A stretch of 64,000 nt of DNA from Methanobrevibacter sp. YE315 (GCF_001548675.1 NZ_CP010834.1:841501-905500), one strand, 5' to 3'; numbered from the stretch's first letter, positions 36,790-47,522 are shown. The notes: generated by a model from the sequence alone, not told the origin. Numbers and translations are program-made.

Positions 36790-36879
36790 AATTTCGTTTT
36801 TTTGGTCGTTCAAATATTAATACTTAACTTTTTTAATTATCATGAACATATATTATATCATAAATATTTTGGTGATATT

Positions 36880-37794
36880 GTGATTATTGGTGGTTCATCT
36901 TCACAAGATTTGGCTGCTCATGTGGCACGTGAACTTGGAGAAGAATTATGTTACGTTGAAACTAAGAAATTTCCAGATGGAGAAAGATATTTAAGAATCG
37001 ATGGTCAAATTGCAGACGAAGTTACTGTTATTCAGTCAACAGGATATCCTCAGGACGAGAACCTGATGGAATTATTGTTCATAATTTCCAATCTTAAGGA
37101 TTTGGGCGCTAAAAAAGTCAGGGCAGTAGTTCCTTACATGGGATATGCAAGACAGGAAAAACGTTTCAATCCAGGTGAGACAATTTCAGCTAAAATCATC
37201 TGTAATCTAATCCAGGCCGCTGGTGCTGATGAATTCATTACATTCAATATACATGAAGAGTGCGTTCTGGATTTCTTTGATATTCCTGCAAGAAATATCT
37301 CAGCAATGCCTGCTATTGCGGAATACTTGGACAAGAAATATTTCAGAAAAACAGATGAAAAACCTTTAATTATCGCTCCGGATAAAGGTGCATATGGTTT
37401 TGCACAGGAAATTTCCGATATTCTCGATTGCGACTGCACTTATCTGACAAAAGTACGTTTAGGGCCTGACAAGGTTGAAACCAAAATAGTTGATGTCAGA
37501 TGCGATAGTGAAAGTGAAAATACTGTCAACGTTGACTCTGTAAAAGGCATGCATGCAGTTATCATTGATGATATCATAGCTACCGGCGGAACCATTGTCA
37601 ATGCAATCAATATTCTAAAACAATACGGCGCTTCATCAGTTGATGTATGCTGTGTACATCCGATTTTAACCAATAATGGAGCTACTAGAATTTATGCGGC
37701 CGGTGCAAACAAGATTATAGGTACTAACAGTTTATCTTCAGATACTTCACGTGTATCTATTGCTAAAAGCATTGCAGATGCATTAAGAGATTAA
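36880..37794 (+). CDS. prs: Ribose-phosphate pyrophosphokinase (PRPP synthase)
   Basis: GGSSSQDLAAHVARELGEEL at the N-terminus, FPDGERYLRI, the ATP/Mg region YMGYARQEKRFNPGE and the PRPP-binding loop VIIDDIIATGGTIVNAI identify PRPP synthase. It makes phosphoribosyl pyrophosphate from ribose 5-phosphate and ATP for nucleotide, histidine and methanopterin synthesis. The frame is open from 36802, but the GTG at 36880 gives the usual archaeal start (VIIGGSSSQ) with GGTGAT 4 bp upstream, so it is chosen. The length then is 304 residues, normal for the family. Confidence 0.95.
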   Translation: MIIGGSSSQDLAAHVARELGEELCYVETKKFPDGERYLRIDGQIADEVTVIQSTGYPQDENLMELLFIISNLKDLGAKKVRAVVPYMGYARQEKRFNPGETISAKIICNLIQAAGADEFITFNIHEECVLDFFDIPARNISAMPAIAEYLDKKYFRKTDEKPLIIAPDKGAYGFAQEISDILDCDCTYLTKVRLGPDKVETKIVDVRCDSESENTVNVDSVKGMHAVIIDDIIATGGTIVNAINILKQYGASSVDVCCVHPILTNNGATRIYAAGANKIIGTNSLSSDTSRVSIAKSIADALRD

Positions 37795-38075
37795 TTATTG
37801 CTCAAAACTACGTATTTTAATATATTGCATGAATTCTTCGGCTTATTTAAGCCGGGGATGTTCAACATTTTTCCCAATTTAGATTATTCAAACATATCTA
37901 AATTTAACTATTTTTAGAATTACTGAAAGGTATTTTCTTCATCAGTGTATTGTCATATCACTAGTGATTTGAAATATAATTGCGTCTTCAGCTAAGCTTG
38001 GCAAGTCAAAAATCATAAAAATAACCCAAAATGTAAGTATAATCGAAAAAAGAAAAGTAAATTAAGAAATTAATC

Positions 38076-40532
38076 TTAATTTTTTTGAACTTGTTGATTG
38101 ATTAAGTCATTGATTGGCACTGTAACCATGTCCATGTTTGAAAAATCAAAACGTGGAAGGAACTCAGTTAATATTTCACCAGTAACTTCTAAACCAAAAC
38201 AGATTGCACCTAATTTTCCAGCCACTTTCGCTGTTAATTCTTGTGTACCTACTTTAAAGAATGTAGTACCTATCCAAGTTCCCACAGCTCCACAGATTGA
38301 ATCGGAGAGTCCTGCAACAACTACCATTGCTAAACAATTGTATATGTTGAAATTATGGTCAAGGCAACATTCTTCATAAAGCTCTTCAGCACCCGCTAAA
38401 AGAGATCCTACAACAAATCCGATAACAGCTGCAGAACCTTCTGGCACTCCAAGAAAAGTTAAGGCACAACATAATCCGACACATAGGACGATTTCCACAG
38501 CTCTAACAGCATATCTTGCAATTTCATTAGGAGCATCTTCTGTAATTTTAATTGTCTGATTGGTAACCTTTTCCCCTATTTCTGTAATTGAATATGATTC
38601 GCCTATTACTGAAACTTTTGCTTCTGCCCCATAACTGAAAATATCCTTTCCATTTCCTTTTACAGCTTGTGAATTTATAAATGTATTGTTGGAAATTGTA
38701 AGTTCACCGAAGTCATTGTATATGGAGCCGCCGTCACCTGTAACTGAACAGTAACCGAAAATAGTATTGATTATTCTTAGGGTGCCGTAATGATTGAAGA
38801 TTGCACCACCATCGTCAGCCTTATTGGAAGTGAAAATACAGTTTTCACAACTTGTAATTCCAAATGCGTTATATATTGCGCCACCATCGCCATAGACTAC
38901 ATTTTCTGTAAAGTCGCATCCAGTGCAAATCACAATTCCCCTATTATTATAAACCGCTCCTCCATTTTTCGCATATCCGTCTTCAAAACGTGTATTTGAC
39001 AGGTATACTAAACCTTCATTATTATAAATCGAGGATCCATAATCGTCTTTAATCATATAATAGCATTTATTCACTTTAAAAGTTGAGTTCACTATATTCA
39101 ATGTGCCCTGGTTAATGAATGCCTGATTGAATCCAATAAATGTCAAATTCTTTACCAGACAGGAGGCCTTTCTGTGCAATTGGAGAAAATGACATTCGTT
39201 ATTGTTTTTTGGATCTTTCACATTGAGTATAGCACCATTTCCATTAATGATTAAATTTTCTATATTTTTATAGTTCATTCCCTCAAAATCGGAATCGATA
39301 TTATATGTTGTGTTTGGTTGGAAATTTAGTATACAGAATTTCATGTATTTGATGCTTTTGATGTTTGAAAAGAATTTATTCAAATCAGCAGTATTATTAA
39401 CATATGCAATATATATTTCATCATTTTCATTGTAAACAAAACAGTTTGCTAGGTCGCATGTATGGATGTCATACTCGTTATTGCAGTCGAAACCTTCACA
39501 TTCAAAAAGTCTCATTTCTCTGGGATACCTTTCTTCATTGTCGTATACATATTTGGTTTTTGTGACCGTGTCATAGACTACGACAGTGTAAATTTCATTT
39601 CCCTTGAAGAAACAGTTTATGAAAGATGACTGTGTTCCCTTTTCATTATAGATTGCACCGCCAAGTTTGGCGATATTGTTTGTAAAGGAACAGTTCATGC
39701 AATTCAAGGTTCCGAAATTTCTTATTGCGCCACCATAATCCACTTCATCCTTGTGGTTTATTACGTCTGAAAAATCAGGTATTTTCAAGATAGGGTTCGC
39801 ATATTTGATTTCGTATCGAAAATCAACAATGTTTTTATTGAAGTCAACTTTTGTCATTTGGCATTGTCCGTAATTTAATATGGCACTGTTAAATCCTGTT
39901 AATGTGATGTTATTGATTGTTGCCATGGTGCCTGAGTTGACTTTTAAAAAATGTTTTATATTGTCGATTCTGGGGTTTCTGATGGATATTGTTGCGCCAT
40001 GCCCATAAATCATAAGGTTCTTAATGCTTTTCAAGTTTATCAATTCATCGACCCACGGTTCAATTTCGAGATTTAGCTTGTCTTTAAATTCCAGCATAAT
40101 CAAATCATAGTTTTCATCAGGTTTTGAAATGAATGCGGATGCATCCTTAAAGCTCTGTAAATCATAGACTCCTAACCTGCATATATTTAATGTAATATTG
40201 TTGGGTAATGACAGTATGAATGTTTTTTCGGATGTTTGTGTAATATTGTATAGTTCTGTTAGATTTTTCAAATCAATCTTTTCAACATTTAAATCATTTC
40301 CTAAGTTACTGTTCTGCAAGACTTCACTATTGTTTTTCAGATTCTCAGTTTGATAATCGTCTGAATTCAAATCGACAATGTTGTCTTGTAAATTGGTCAA
40401 ATCATTGTCATTCGTGTCTAAAGATATGTTATCAAAATTATCATGTACATCTGCCGCACTTACGGATAATGCAGAGAAAAATAAGATAGTAATCAGTATT
40501 AATGATAATAAAATACATTTTGTTAATTTCAT
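38076..40532 (-). CDS. Adhesin-like beta-helix protein with hydrophobic tail (third family member)
   Basis: The ATG at 40532 gives a clean signal peptide (MKLTKCILLSLILITILFFS, cleavage near VSAADV) with GGAGTGG 5 bp upstream; the frame extends to 40631 but that would bury the signal. Asn/Gly-rich beta-helix blocks (NCSFTNNIAKLGGAIYNEKG; NCIFTSNKADDGGAIFNHYG) alternate with two copies of a module also present at 5192 and 23637 (SIKNLMIYGHGATISIRNPR...). The tail at residues about 690-810 has glycine/alanine-rich hydrophobic stretches (LTFLGVPEGSAAVIGFVVGS) and an HNFNIYNCLAM spacer matching the other two. The C-terminal 40 residues are soluble. Surface location and adhesion are inferred. Confidence 0.83.
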   Translation of the reverse strand: MKLTKCILLSLILITILFFSALSVSAADVHDNFDNISLDTNDNDLTNLQDNIVDLNSDDYQTENLKNNSEVLQNSNLGNDLNVEKIDLKNLTELYNITQTSEKTFILSLPNNITLNICRLGVYDLQSFKDASAFISKPDENYDLIMLEFKDKLNLEIEPWVDELINLKSIKNLMIYGHGATISIRNPRIDNIKHFLKVNSGTMATINNITLTGFNSAILNYGQCQMTKVDFNKNIVDFRYEIKYANPILKIPDFSDVINHKDEVDYGGAIRNFGTLNCMNCSFTNNIAKLGGAIYNEKGTQSSFINCFFKGNEIYTVVVYDTVTKTKYVYDNEERYPREMRLFECEGFDCNNEYDIHTCDLANCFVYNENDEIYIAYVNNTADLNKFFSNIKSIKYMKFCILNFQPNTTYNIDSDFEGMNYKNIENLIINGNGAILNVKDPKNNNECHFLQLHRKASCLVKNLTFIGFNQAFINQGTLNIVNSTFKVNKCYYMIKDDYGSSIYNNEGLVYLSNTRFEDGYAKNGGAVYNNRGIVICTGCDFTENVVYGDGGAIYNAFGITSCENCIFTSNKADDGGAIFNHYGTLRIINTIFGYCSVTGDGGSIYNDFGELTISNNTFINSQAVKGNGKDIFSYGAEAKVSVIGESYSITEIGEKVTNQTIKITEDAPNEIARYAVRAVEIVLCVGLCCALTFLGVPEGSAAVIGFVVGSLLAGAEELYEECCLDHNFNIYNCLAMVVVAGLSDSICGAVGTWIGTTFFKVGTQELTAKVAGKLGAICFGLEVTGEILTEFLPRFDFSNMDMVTVPINDLINQQVQKN

Positions 40533-40737
40533 TTTTCCACTCCGAAACATTTTTTCATCAAGAATTAAACGTTCTTTCAGAATCAATTTGCAATTATGAA
40601 TAGAAATGTCTGAAAATCTAGTTTTGTTCAAATTATTTATATTTTAAGTTAAATTTTATTTGAATGTTTAAAATTTTAAATTGTTATTTGACATTTCATA
40701 AATATTCTCTACTCTTGATTAGTATGTTCTCTTTCTA

Positions 40738-40762
40738 CTATATAAATTTTGGCATGCCTAAA
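40738..40762 (-). promoter_or_regulatory. TATA box plus near-perfect palindrome for the third adhesin
   Basis: Minus strand: TTTAGGCATGCCAAAA (40747-40762, one mismatch from a perfect palindrome) followed by TTTATATAG (40738-40746). AAAATTTATATAGTA is identical to the promoter at 27049. The chosen start codon is about 205 bp downstream, implying a leader of roughly 180 bases. The rest of the 40533-41016 gap shows nothing else clear. Confidence 0.6.
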
Positions 40763-41016
40763 AAATTATGTATTCAAACTAGATTATGCGAAACTTATCG
40801 ATGAATCATTCAAAACAACGTAACATTAACCATGAAAAATTGGTAGGTTGGTTGGGAATCTGAAAGTTAAATATAGGAAGTTTTACTACACAATAATCAC
40901 TTTGATTTTAAGTCATTTTTTTAAATGATAGTGATAATATTTAACTAATGTGCAGCATAATAATTAGTAGTAGAGAAGTAAAAGTAATGGATATTAATAT
41001 GTATTGAGGGAATAGA

Positions 41017-41307
41017 ATGGATAAAGAAACAATCAAAAAAGAACTGGTTGATGAGTCAAACAATATTCTAGCAAAGTATGCTGAACCGGATATTGTTGAA
41101 AGCGTTTCAGTAATGAATATGTCTGCCAAGACAGTCTTTTTAGGTTCACTAAGAGTTTACAATGAAGATGTTGTTTCTGATATTGTAAAGGACTTGGAAA
41201 AACAACTGAAAGGGTATGGTGAATTATCAGTAAGAGACGAGAAGATTATCCCTTGCTGCGCACCAAATTATACACATATTAGTTTCAATATTACAATCAA
41301 AAACTAG
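41017..41307 (+). CDS. Small conserved-looking protein preceding uvrB
   Basis: 96 residues, soluble, with a predicted alpha/beta pattern ([40 protein letters not shown]) and a CC pair near the end ([16 protein letters not shown]). GAGGGA precedes the ATG. It ends 5 bp before uvrB, so the two are almost certainly co-transcribed. I do not recognise the family; a link with DNA repair rests only on position. Confidence 0.7.
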   Translation: MDKETIKKELVDESNNILAKYAEPDIVESVSVMNMSAKTVFLGSLRVYNEDVVSDIVKDLEKQLKGYGELSVRDEKIIPCCAPNYTHISFNITIKN

Positions 41308-41312
41308 ATAAT

Positions 41313-43277
41313 ATGAAGGAATTCAAGTTAAAATCACCTTATAAACCACTGGGTGATCAACCAAAAGCCATTAACTCATTAGCTGAAGGCATAAAGAATG
41401 GAATAAAAGAACAAACTCTTTTGGGAGTAACAGGTTCAGGTAAGACTTTCACGATGGCAAATGTCATTGAAAAAGTCCAGAAGCCTACTCTTGTCATTTC
41501 TCACAACAAGACTTTGGCTGCACAGCTTTATGAGGAATTCAAGGAATTTTTCCCTGATAATGCAGTTGAATATTTTGTAAGCTATTATGATTATTACCAG
41601 CCTGAGGCTTATGTGCCAAGAACTGATACTTTCATTGACAAGGAAGCGTCCATCAATGATGATATTGATATAATGAGGCATTCTGCAACCCAATCACTAT
41701 TATCAAGGGATGATGTTATTGTTGTAAGCAGTGTAAGCTGCATCTATGGTATCGGTTCACCTGAAGATTATGGTGAATTTGCCTTTGGGATTTCAGTTGG
41801 AGATGTCTATGACAGATTTGAAATTCTCGCCCGTCTGGTATTCATGCAATATGAACGAAATGATATTGAATTTGCTCGTGGTCAATTTAGGGTTCGTGGG
41901 GATGTAATTGAAATTAATCCGGTTCATGGAACACCTCCAATTAGAATCGAACTGTTCGGTGATGAGATTGATGCCATTAGTATCATTGACAATGTTACCG
42001 GAAGAAAAAAGGAATCGCTTCAAAGATACATGATTTTCCCTGCAAAGCACTTTGTCGTTGGCCAGGACAAGATGGATACGGCTATTTCTAAAATTTCTCA
42101 AGAGCTAGATGAAAGGCTTGAAGAGTTAAATTCAATGGGTAAGCTATTGGAAGCTCAAAGATTGGAGCAAAGAACCCGTTTTGATATAGAAATGCTTCGT
42201 GAAATGGGATATTGTCCAGGTGTAGAAAACTATTCCATGCATCTATCCGGACGTGAATGGGGTGAAAAGCCATATTCGCTTTTAAAGTATTTCCCGGATG
42301 ATTTCTTGACAATAATTGACGAGTCTCACGTAACCGTTCCTCAAATCAGGGGAATGTATAATGGTGACCGTGCACGTAAGGAAACTTTGGTTGAGCATGG
42401 ATTCAGGCTTCCTTCTGCTAAGGAAAATAGGCCTTTAAGGTTTGATGAGTTCGAGTCATCTGTCAATCAGGTAATATATGTATCAGCAACACCGGCTCAA
42501 TATGAGCTTTCAAAGTCAAGAAATGTTGTTGAACAGATTATTAGGCCGACCGGTCTGGTGGATCCTGAAGTATTGATAAGGCCTGTAACAGGCCAGGTTG
42601 AAGACCTGCTTAAAGAGGTTAGACTTACTGCCGAAAAGGATGAGAGGGTTTTGGTTACCACATTAACTAAAAGAATGGCTGAAGATTTGACAGACTATTA
42701 TGCGAGAATAGGTGTTAAAGTAAGATATATGCATTCAGAAATTGATACATTGGAACGTATTGACATTGTCAATGACTTAAGAAGAGGCAAATTTGATGTT
42801 TTGGTAGGTGTAAATCTTTTAAGGGAAGGTCTGGACCTGCCGGAGGTTTCTCTGGTAGCTATTCTTGATGCCGATAAGGAAGGATTTTTAAGAAACGAAA
42901 CTTCATTGATACAGACCATTGGCCGTGCGGCAAGAAACGTCAACGGTCGTGTAATCATGTATGTTGATGATATGACTGATTCTGTTAGAAATGCATATGA
43001 CATTACAATGAAAAGGCGCAAGCTGCAGATGAAATACAATGAGGTTCATGGAATTACTCCAAAATCTACCCAAAGGACATTGAAAGAAAAACTCGCTGAG
43101 GAAGATGAAAAATACAAAGTGCGCGGTGCAGACATCGAAAAAATGCCTAAGGATGAGCTTCGCCTGCTGATAAGGGATTTGGAAAAGGACATGAAGGATG
43201 CAGCTTCAAGGCTTGACTTTGAAAGGGCTGCCGATTTAAGAAATAAGCTTTATGCCTTGAAAGGTTTTGATAAATAG
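41313..43277 (+). CDS. uvrB: Excinuclease ABC subunit B
   Basis: Walker [21 protein letters not shown], the beta-hairpin [20 protein letters not shown] that inserts between DNA strands, the helicase motifs [21 protein letters not shown] and QTIGRAARN, and a C-terminal UVR motif ([20 protein letters not shown]) that contacts UvrC. At 654 residues it is full length and closely resembles bacterial UvrB, consistent with ancient transfer of uvrABC into methanogens. UvrB receives damaged DNA from UvrA and recruits UvrC for incision. uvrA follows about 1 kb later with a toxin-antitoxin pair between; uvrC is not in the window. Confidence 0.97.
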   Translation: MKEFKLKSPYKPLGDQPKAINSLAEGIKNGIKEQTLLGVTGSGKTFTMANVIEKVQKPTLVISHNKTLAAQLYEEFKEFFPDNAVEYFVSYYDYYQPEAYVPRTDTFIDKEASINDDIDIMRHSATQSLLSRDDVIVVSSVSCIYGIGSPEDYGEFAFGISVGDVYDRFEILARLVFMQYERNDIEFARGQFRVRGDVIEINPVHGTPPIRIELFGDEIDAISIIDNVTGRKKESLQRYMIFPAKHFVVGQDKMDTAISKISQELDERLEELNSMGKLLEAQRLEQRTRFDIEMLREMGYCPGVENYSMHLSGREWGEKPYSLLKYFPDDFLTIIDESHVTVPQIRGMYNGDRARKETLVEHGFRLPSAKENRPLRFDEFESSVNQVIYVSATPAQYELSKSRNVVEQIIRPTGLVDPEVLIRPVTGQVEDLLKEVRLTAEKDERVLVTTLTKRMAEDLTDYYARIGVKVRYMHSEIDTLERIDIVNDLRRGKFDVLVGVNLLREGLDLPEVSLVAILDADKEGFLRNETSLIQTIGRAARNVNGRVIMYVDDMTDSVRNAYDITMKRRKLQMKYNEVHGITPKSTQRTLKEKLAEEDEKYKVRGADIEKMPKDELRLLIRDLEKDMKDAASRLDFERAADLRNKLYALKGFDK

Positions 43278-43554
43278 TTTTCTCTTTTGAGTAAACTTTT
43301 TCAAAATATCCATAATTGTTTTTATTTGAAAAATAATATTGATATCACTTTATATTTTTATTAAAGACATGTAAATTTCTTTTAGGTTAATATAGAAAAG
43401 TATTTTAATCTATTCAATCAAATAATGAATTTAATTGATTAAAAGTGGTTTTAATATTAAGATAAGTATTATTAGTATTTTATTATTTTAGAAAAATTAA
43501 ATTTCTGAAATTTTAAATATTAGGTATTTTATATTATTAACTGGAGATGATTTT

Positions 43555-43797
43555 ATGGATGATGTTGTAAGCTCAAAGATTTACAAAGGTTTTCAAACTA
43601 TTATTCCAAGTAAAATTAGGAATGAAATAGGAATCACTCTTGAGGATACTCTTAATTGGAGAATTGAAAAGGATGTGATTATTGTGGAAGTGGAAAAACA
43701 AAGGCCATTATCTGATTTATCAAAATTTGCAATTTCTCTTGATGAAGAAACTGATGCAGTTGATTTAAAAAGAAAATCTGGTAGGGGAGAATTTTAG
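43555..43797 (+). CDS. AbrB/SpoVT-type antitoxin, VapB-like
   Basis: An 80-residue protein with the swapped-hairpin DNA-binding domain typical of VapB/MazE-type AbrB antitoxins (SKIYKGFQTIIPSKIRNEIG, then DTLNWRIEKDVIIVEV). The C-terminal acidic part would neutralise the toxin. CTGGAGATGA precedes the ATG. The stop overlaps the toxin start by one base (TAGTG), the usual translational coupling. It is expected to repress its own promoter together with the toxin. Confidence 0.85.
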   Translation: MDDVVSSKIYKGFQTIIPSKIRNEIGITLEDTLNWRIEKDVIIVEVEKQRPLSDLSKFAISLDEETDAVDLKRKSGRGEF

Positions 43798-44180
43798 TGA
43801 TATTTGTTGATACAAGTTTTTTAATTGCTTTGCTTATTAAAACAGACAAATTTCATGATAAGGCTTTAAAAATTTCAGAAACAATTTATGAACGAAAAGT
43901 TATAAATAATACTGTATTAAATGAAACATTAAATGCATTTACAGGCAATGGTGGGAAAATAGGTAAGGATTTATATAGTATTATCGATGAGATGTTTGAT
44001 ATTCAATATTTAAATAAATCCGATTATGAAGAAGCAATTGACATTTACTTACATTATGACTCATCAATTAATTATTCTGATTGTACAATTCTATCAACAA
44101 TGAATAAAAATAAAATTAATTCTATTTTAAGTTTTGATGCTGATTTTAAAAAGATTCAAGGAATATCGGTTATAGATTAG
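43797..44180 (+). CDS. PIN-domain toxin, VapC-like ribonuclease
   Basis: The PIN fold's acidic residues are all present: Asp5 in MIFVDTSFLIALLI, Glu in NNTVLNETLNAF, Asp in NYSDCTILSTM and Asp in ILSFDADFKKI. Length (127 residues) is standard for VapC. Such enzymes cut tRNA or rRNA when the antitoxin is degraded. The start is GTG, coupled to the antitoxin stop. The pair sits between uvrB and uvrA on the same strand, so it may be transcribed with them, although a promoter upstream of vapB is likely in the 277-bp gap. Confidence 0.87.
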   Translation: MIFVDTSFLIALLIKTDKFHDKALKISETIYERKVINNTVLNETLNAFTGNGGKIGKDLYSIIDEMFDIQYLNKSDYEEAIDIYLHYDSSINYSDCTILSTMNKNKINSILSFDADFKKIQGISVID

Positions 44181-44263
44181 AATTTTTACTTTTCAACTGC
44201 TCTCTGAAACATTTTATTAAGTAGTTTGTTCTAATAATATATAACTAAATTAAGGAGATTACT

Positions 44264-47152
44264 ATGGCAGAGGAGTCTAAAAAACAAATTATCATCAAGG
44301 GTGCACGTGAGCACAATCTGCAAGATATTGATGTTAGTGTCCCACGTGATGAATTCATTGTTATTACTGGGATTAGTGGGTCTGGAAAGTCTTCACTAGC
44401 TTTCGATACAATTTATGCTGAAGGACAGCGTAGATATGTTGAATCATTATCAGCTTATGCAAGGCAGTTCTTGGGCCAGATGAAAAAGCCTGAAATGGAA
44501 TCAATTGAAGGTTTGTCCCCAGCTATTTCAATAGATCAGAAAACAACAAGGGAAAACCCAAGATCAACAGTAGGAACAATTACTGAGATTTATGATTATT
44601 TGAGATTATTATATGCAAGGATAGGTATTCCACATTGCCCTAATTGTGGAAAAGAAATCTCACAACAGACCATCGGCCAAATTGGCGATTCAATCATTGA
44701 AGAAGGTGAAGGAATTAAGATTCAGATATTGTCACCGATTGTCAGGGATAAAAAAGGCCAATTCAAGGACGTTCTGGATGACCTTAGAAACAAAGGTTTT
44801 GTAAGGGTACGTGTAGATGGAAAGATAAGGGATTTGGATGAGGATATTGAACTTGCAAAAACCTACAGGCACAATATTGATGTTGTAGTTGACAGATTGA
44901 AAATCAGAAAAGACGTTGACTTTAAAAGAAGGCTTGTTGACTCACTGGAAACAGCTGCAGAATTTACTGAAGGACTGATTACAGTACTGTACACAACAGA
45001 TGATGGTGAATATGAGAAAAAATACTCCGAACACTTTGCCTGTGTCGATTGTGGAATAAACTTTGAAGAGTTAACCCCTAGGATGTTTTCATTCAATGCT
45101 CCTCAGGGGGCTTGTCCGGAATGTAATGGTATCGGTTCAAAAATGGAAATCGATCCGGATTTGATTGTTCCAGATAAAACATTAACATTAAACGAAGGAG
45201 CTATTGCGCCTTGGTCAAAATCTTCCAAAAGGGAAAATTATTATTATCAGATGCTTGAAGCAGTATCAAGGCATTTTAATTTCAGCATGGATGTTCCATT
45301 CAATGAATTGGATAAGGAATATCAGAATACTATTTTATATGGATGCAAAGACAAAATCGCTTTCACATTTAAACGCAGGAATAAATCCTACATGGTAAAC
45401 CGTAAATTTGAAGGGGTTATTCCAAGAATGGAAAGATTATACATAGAGACCAAATCAAACTATTCAAGAAAATACCTCTCAAAATTCATGTCCGATAGGA
45501 AATGCCATGTTTGTGGAGGTAAAAGGCTCAGGCCAGAAATATTGGCCGTTACCGTTGGTGGAAAATCCATTATTGATGTGTGCGACCTTGCAATTAAAGA
45601 TTCATATCAATTCTTCCAGGATTTGGAACTAACTGAAAGAGAAAACTTCATTGCAAGAGAGGTTTTAAAAGAAATTAAAGAGCGTCTAAGCTTTTTAGTT
45701 GAAGTCGGTCTTGATTACTTGTCAATGTCAAGGTCTTCCGGTACTCTATCTGGTGGTGAAGCTCAGCGTATCCGTTTAGCAACCCAAATTGGTTCAGGTC
45801 TTGTAGGTGTTTTGTACATATTAGACGAACCGAGTATAGGACTTCACCAAAGAGACAATATTAAACTCATTGAAGCTTTAAAAAGGCTTAAAGATTTGGG
45901 AAATACCTTGGTTGTTGTTGAACACGATGAGGAAACTATCTTGTCAGCGGACCATGTTGTTGATATTGGTCCTGGTGCTGGTGAGCATGGTGGAAAGGTA
46001 GTGGCTCAAGGAACACCGCTGGATATTATGAAAAATCCCGATTCATTAACAGGACAATACATTTCAAGAGTTAAAAAAATTGACATTCCTAAGACCAGAA
46101 GGGAAGGAAACGGTAAATTTATAACAATCAAAGGAGCCGCACAAAACAATTTAAAGCACATTGATGTTGAAATCCCATTAGGCAAATTCACTTGCGTAAC
46201 AGGGGTTAGCGGTTCTGGAAAAAGCAGTTTGATTAATGAAATATTATATAAAGGCGCTAAAGGAAAACTTTCTAAAAAATTCACCTTTGCAGGAAAATAT
46301 GATGAGATTGAAGGGCTGGAAAATGTTGATAAGGTAATAGCAATCAATCAAAAGCCGATTGGAAGAACTCCAAGATCAAATCCTGCAACTTATACTGGTG
46401 TATTTACTGATATTCGTGATTTATTTGCAAATACTCCGGAATCAAAGGCCAGAGGTTATAAGCCTGGAAGATTCTCATTCAATGTTAAAGGCGGAAGATG
46501 TGAAGCTTGTTCCGGTGATGGTATTGTTCAGATTGAAATGCACTTTTTAGCTGATGTTTATGTTCCATGTGAAGTTTGCGGTGGTAAAAGGTACAATGAG
46601 GAAACTTTAGATATCAGATATAAAGGTAAAAATATCTATGAAGTTCTGGAAATGACTGTTGAAGAAGCATTGGAGTTCTTTGAAAACATTCCGAAAATCA
46701 CTAAAAAACTTCAGACATTATATGATGTCGGATTAGGTTATATGAAGATAGGCCAACCTGCAACCACACTGTCAGGTGGTGAAGCTCAAAGAATTAAGTT
46801 GGCAAAAGAATTGTCAAGAACCAGTACCGGTAAAACATTGTATATCTTGGATGAACCAACTACAGGTCTTCATTTTGCCGATATCAAAAGGCTTTTAGAG
46901 GTTCTTGCCAGATTGACCGATGCCGGCAATTCAGTTGTTGTTATTGAGCATAATTTGGATGTTATAAAAACAGCTGACCATATTATTGATTTGGGTCCTG
47001 ATGGTGGTGATGGTGGAGGTCAAGTGATAGCCACTGGAACACCTGAAGAGATTGCCGAATCCGGAACATACACTGGTGAGTTTTTAGAGCGTATGCTTGA
47101 TGAGAATATAACTCCTTATGCAAAGGAATTGGTTGAAGACATAGGCAAATAA
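44264..47152 (+). CDS. uvrA: Excinuclease ABC subunit A
   Basis: Two ABC ATPase modules: [20 protein letters not shown] at the N-terminus and [20 protein letters not shown] later, with signatures [15 protein letters not shown] and [15 protein letters not shown]. Zinc modules include [19 protein letters not shown] with [18 protein letters not shown] and [10 protein letters not shown] with CEVCGGKRY. At 962 residues it is full length. UvrA dimers scan for damage and load UvrB. AAGGAGAT lies 7 bp before the ATG, among the strongest ribosome binding sites in the window. It is followed 31 bp later by a PII gene. Confidence 0.97.
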   Translation: MAEESKKQIIIKGAREHNLQDIDVSVPRDEFIVITGISGSGKSSLAFDTIYAEGQRRYVESLSAYARQFLGQMKKPEMESIEGLSPAISIDQKTTRENPRSTVGTITEIYDYLRLLYARIGIPHCPNCGKEISQQTIGQIGDSIIEEGEGIKIQILSPIVRDKKGQFKDVLDDLRNKGFVRVRVDGKIRDLDEDIELAKTYRHNIDVVVDRLKIRKDVDFKRRLVDSLETAAEFTEGLITVLYTTDDGEYEKKYSEHFACVDCGINFEELTPRMFSFNAPQGACPECNGIGSKMEIDPDLIVPDKTLTLNEGAIAPWSKSSKRENYYYQMLEAVSRHFNFSMDVPFNELDKEYQNTILYGCKDKIAFTFKRRNKSYMVNRKFEGVIPRMERLYIETKSNYSRKYLSKFMSDRKCHVCGGKRLRPEILAVTVGGKSIIDVCDLAIKDSYQFFQDLELTERENFIAREVLKEIKERLSFLVEVGLDYLSMSRSSGTLSGGEAQRIRLATQIGSGLVGVLYILDEPSIGLHQRDNIKLIEALKRLKDLGNTLVVVEHDEETILSADHVVDIGPGAGEHGGKVVAQGTPLDIMKNPDSLTGQYISRVKKIDIPKTRREGNGKFITIKGAAQNNLKHIDVEIPLGKFTCVTGVSGSGKSSLINEILYKGAKGKLSKKFTFAGKYDEIEGLENVDKVIAINQKPIGRTPRSNPATYTGVFTDIRDLFANTPESKARGYKPGRFSFNVKGGRCEACSGDGIVQIEMHFLADVYVPCEVCGGKRYNEETLDIRYKGKNIYEVLEMTVEEALEFFENIPKITKKLQTLYDVGLGYMKIGQPATTLSGGEAQRIKLAKELSRTSTGKTLYILDEPTTGLHFADIKRLLEVLARLTDAGNSVVVIEHNLDVIKTADHIIDLGPDGGDGGGQVIATGTPEEIAESGTYTGEFLERMLDENITPYAKELVEDIGK

Positions 47153-47183
47153 CCAGTTCTACAATCAATATTGGAGAGATATT

Positions 47184-47522
47184 ATGAAGAGGATTATTGC
47201 TGTTATACGTGAAGAGATGTTTGATAATGTCAAAAATGCCCTTTTAGAAGCAGGATGTGAAGGAATGAATGTTTCTTCTGTAAAAGGAAGGGGAAGACAG
47301 CCACGTATGAGAGAATCGTATAGGGGATCTAAGGTTTGCATTGATTTAATTCCAAAAACAAGGGTAGAATTGATTGTTAATGATGAAGATTTGGACCGTA
47401 TCATTGATGTTATACTTGAAAATGCCCGAACTGGAGAAATCGGTGATGGGAAAATATTCGTTTCCGATGTTGAAGAAGTTATCAGAATTAGAACAGGTGA
47501 ACGAGGTTCTGATGCAGTTTAA
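47184..47522 (+). CDS. PII-family nitrogen regulatory protein
   Basis: The core matches GlnB/GlnK: MKRIIAVIREEMFDNVKNAL, the T-loop VKGRGRQPRMRESYRGSKVC, and the C-terminal ATP-binding ARTGEIGDGKIFVSDVEEVI with IRTGERG. PII trimers bind ATP/ADP and 2-oxoglutarate and control nitrogen-assimilation targets. The T-loop keeps the Tyr in SYRG, but the position of the uridylylated Tyr51 of E. coli GlnB is Val, so that modification is not expected. It is not beside an ammonium transporter or nif gene, unlike most methanogen GlnK/NifI proteins, so the target is unknown. GGAGAG supports the start. Confidence 0.9.
   Translation: MKRIIAVIREEMFDNVKNALLEAGCEGMNVSSVKGRGRQPRMRESYRGSKVCIDLIPKTRVELIVNDEDLDRIIDVILENARTGEIGDGKIFVSDVEEVIRIRTGERGSDAV

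Noticed and set aside
36802-36879. N-terminal extension of PRPP synthase
   Set aside because: It adds 26 residues unlike the family and overlaps the likely divergent promoter; the GTG at 36880 has a binding site and gives the normal N-terminus.
37857-37870. GGCTTATTTAAGCC-like inverted repeat after the PRPP synthase gene
   Set aside because: The stem is only 6 bp, no T-run follows, and it lies away from the stop codon; too weak to call a terminator. The 37795-38075 gap otherwise shows nothing.
40533-40631. N-terminal extension of the third adhesin
   Set aside because: It would place 33 mostly charged residues before a clear signal peptide; the ATG at 40532 has a good ribosome binding site.
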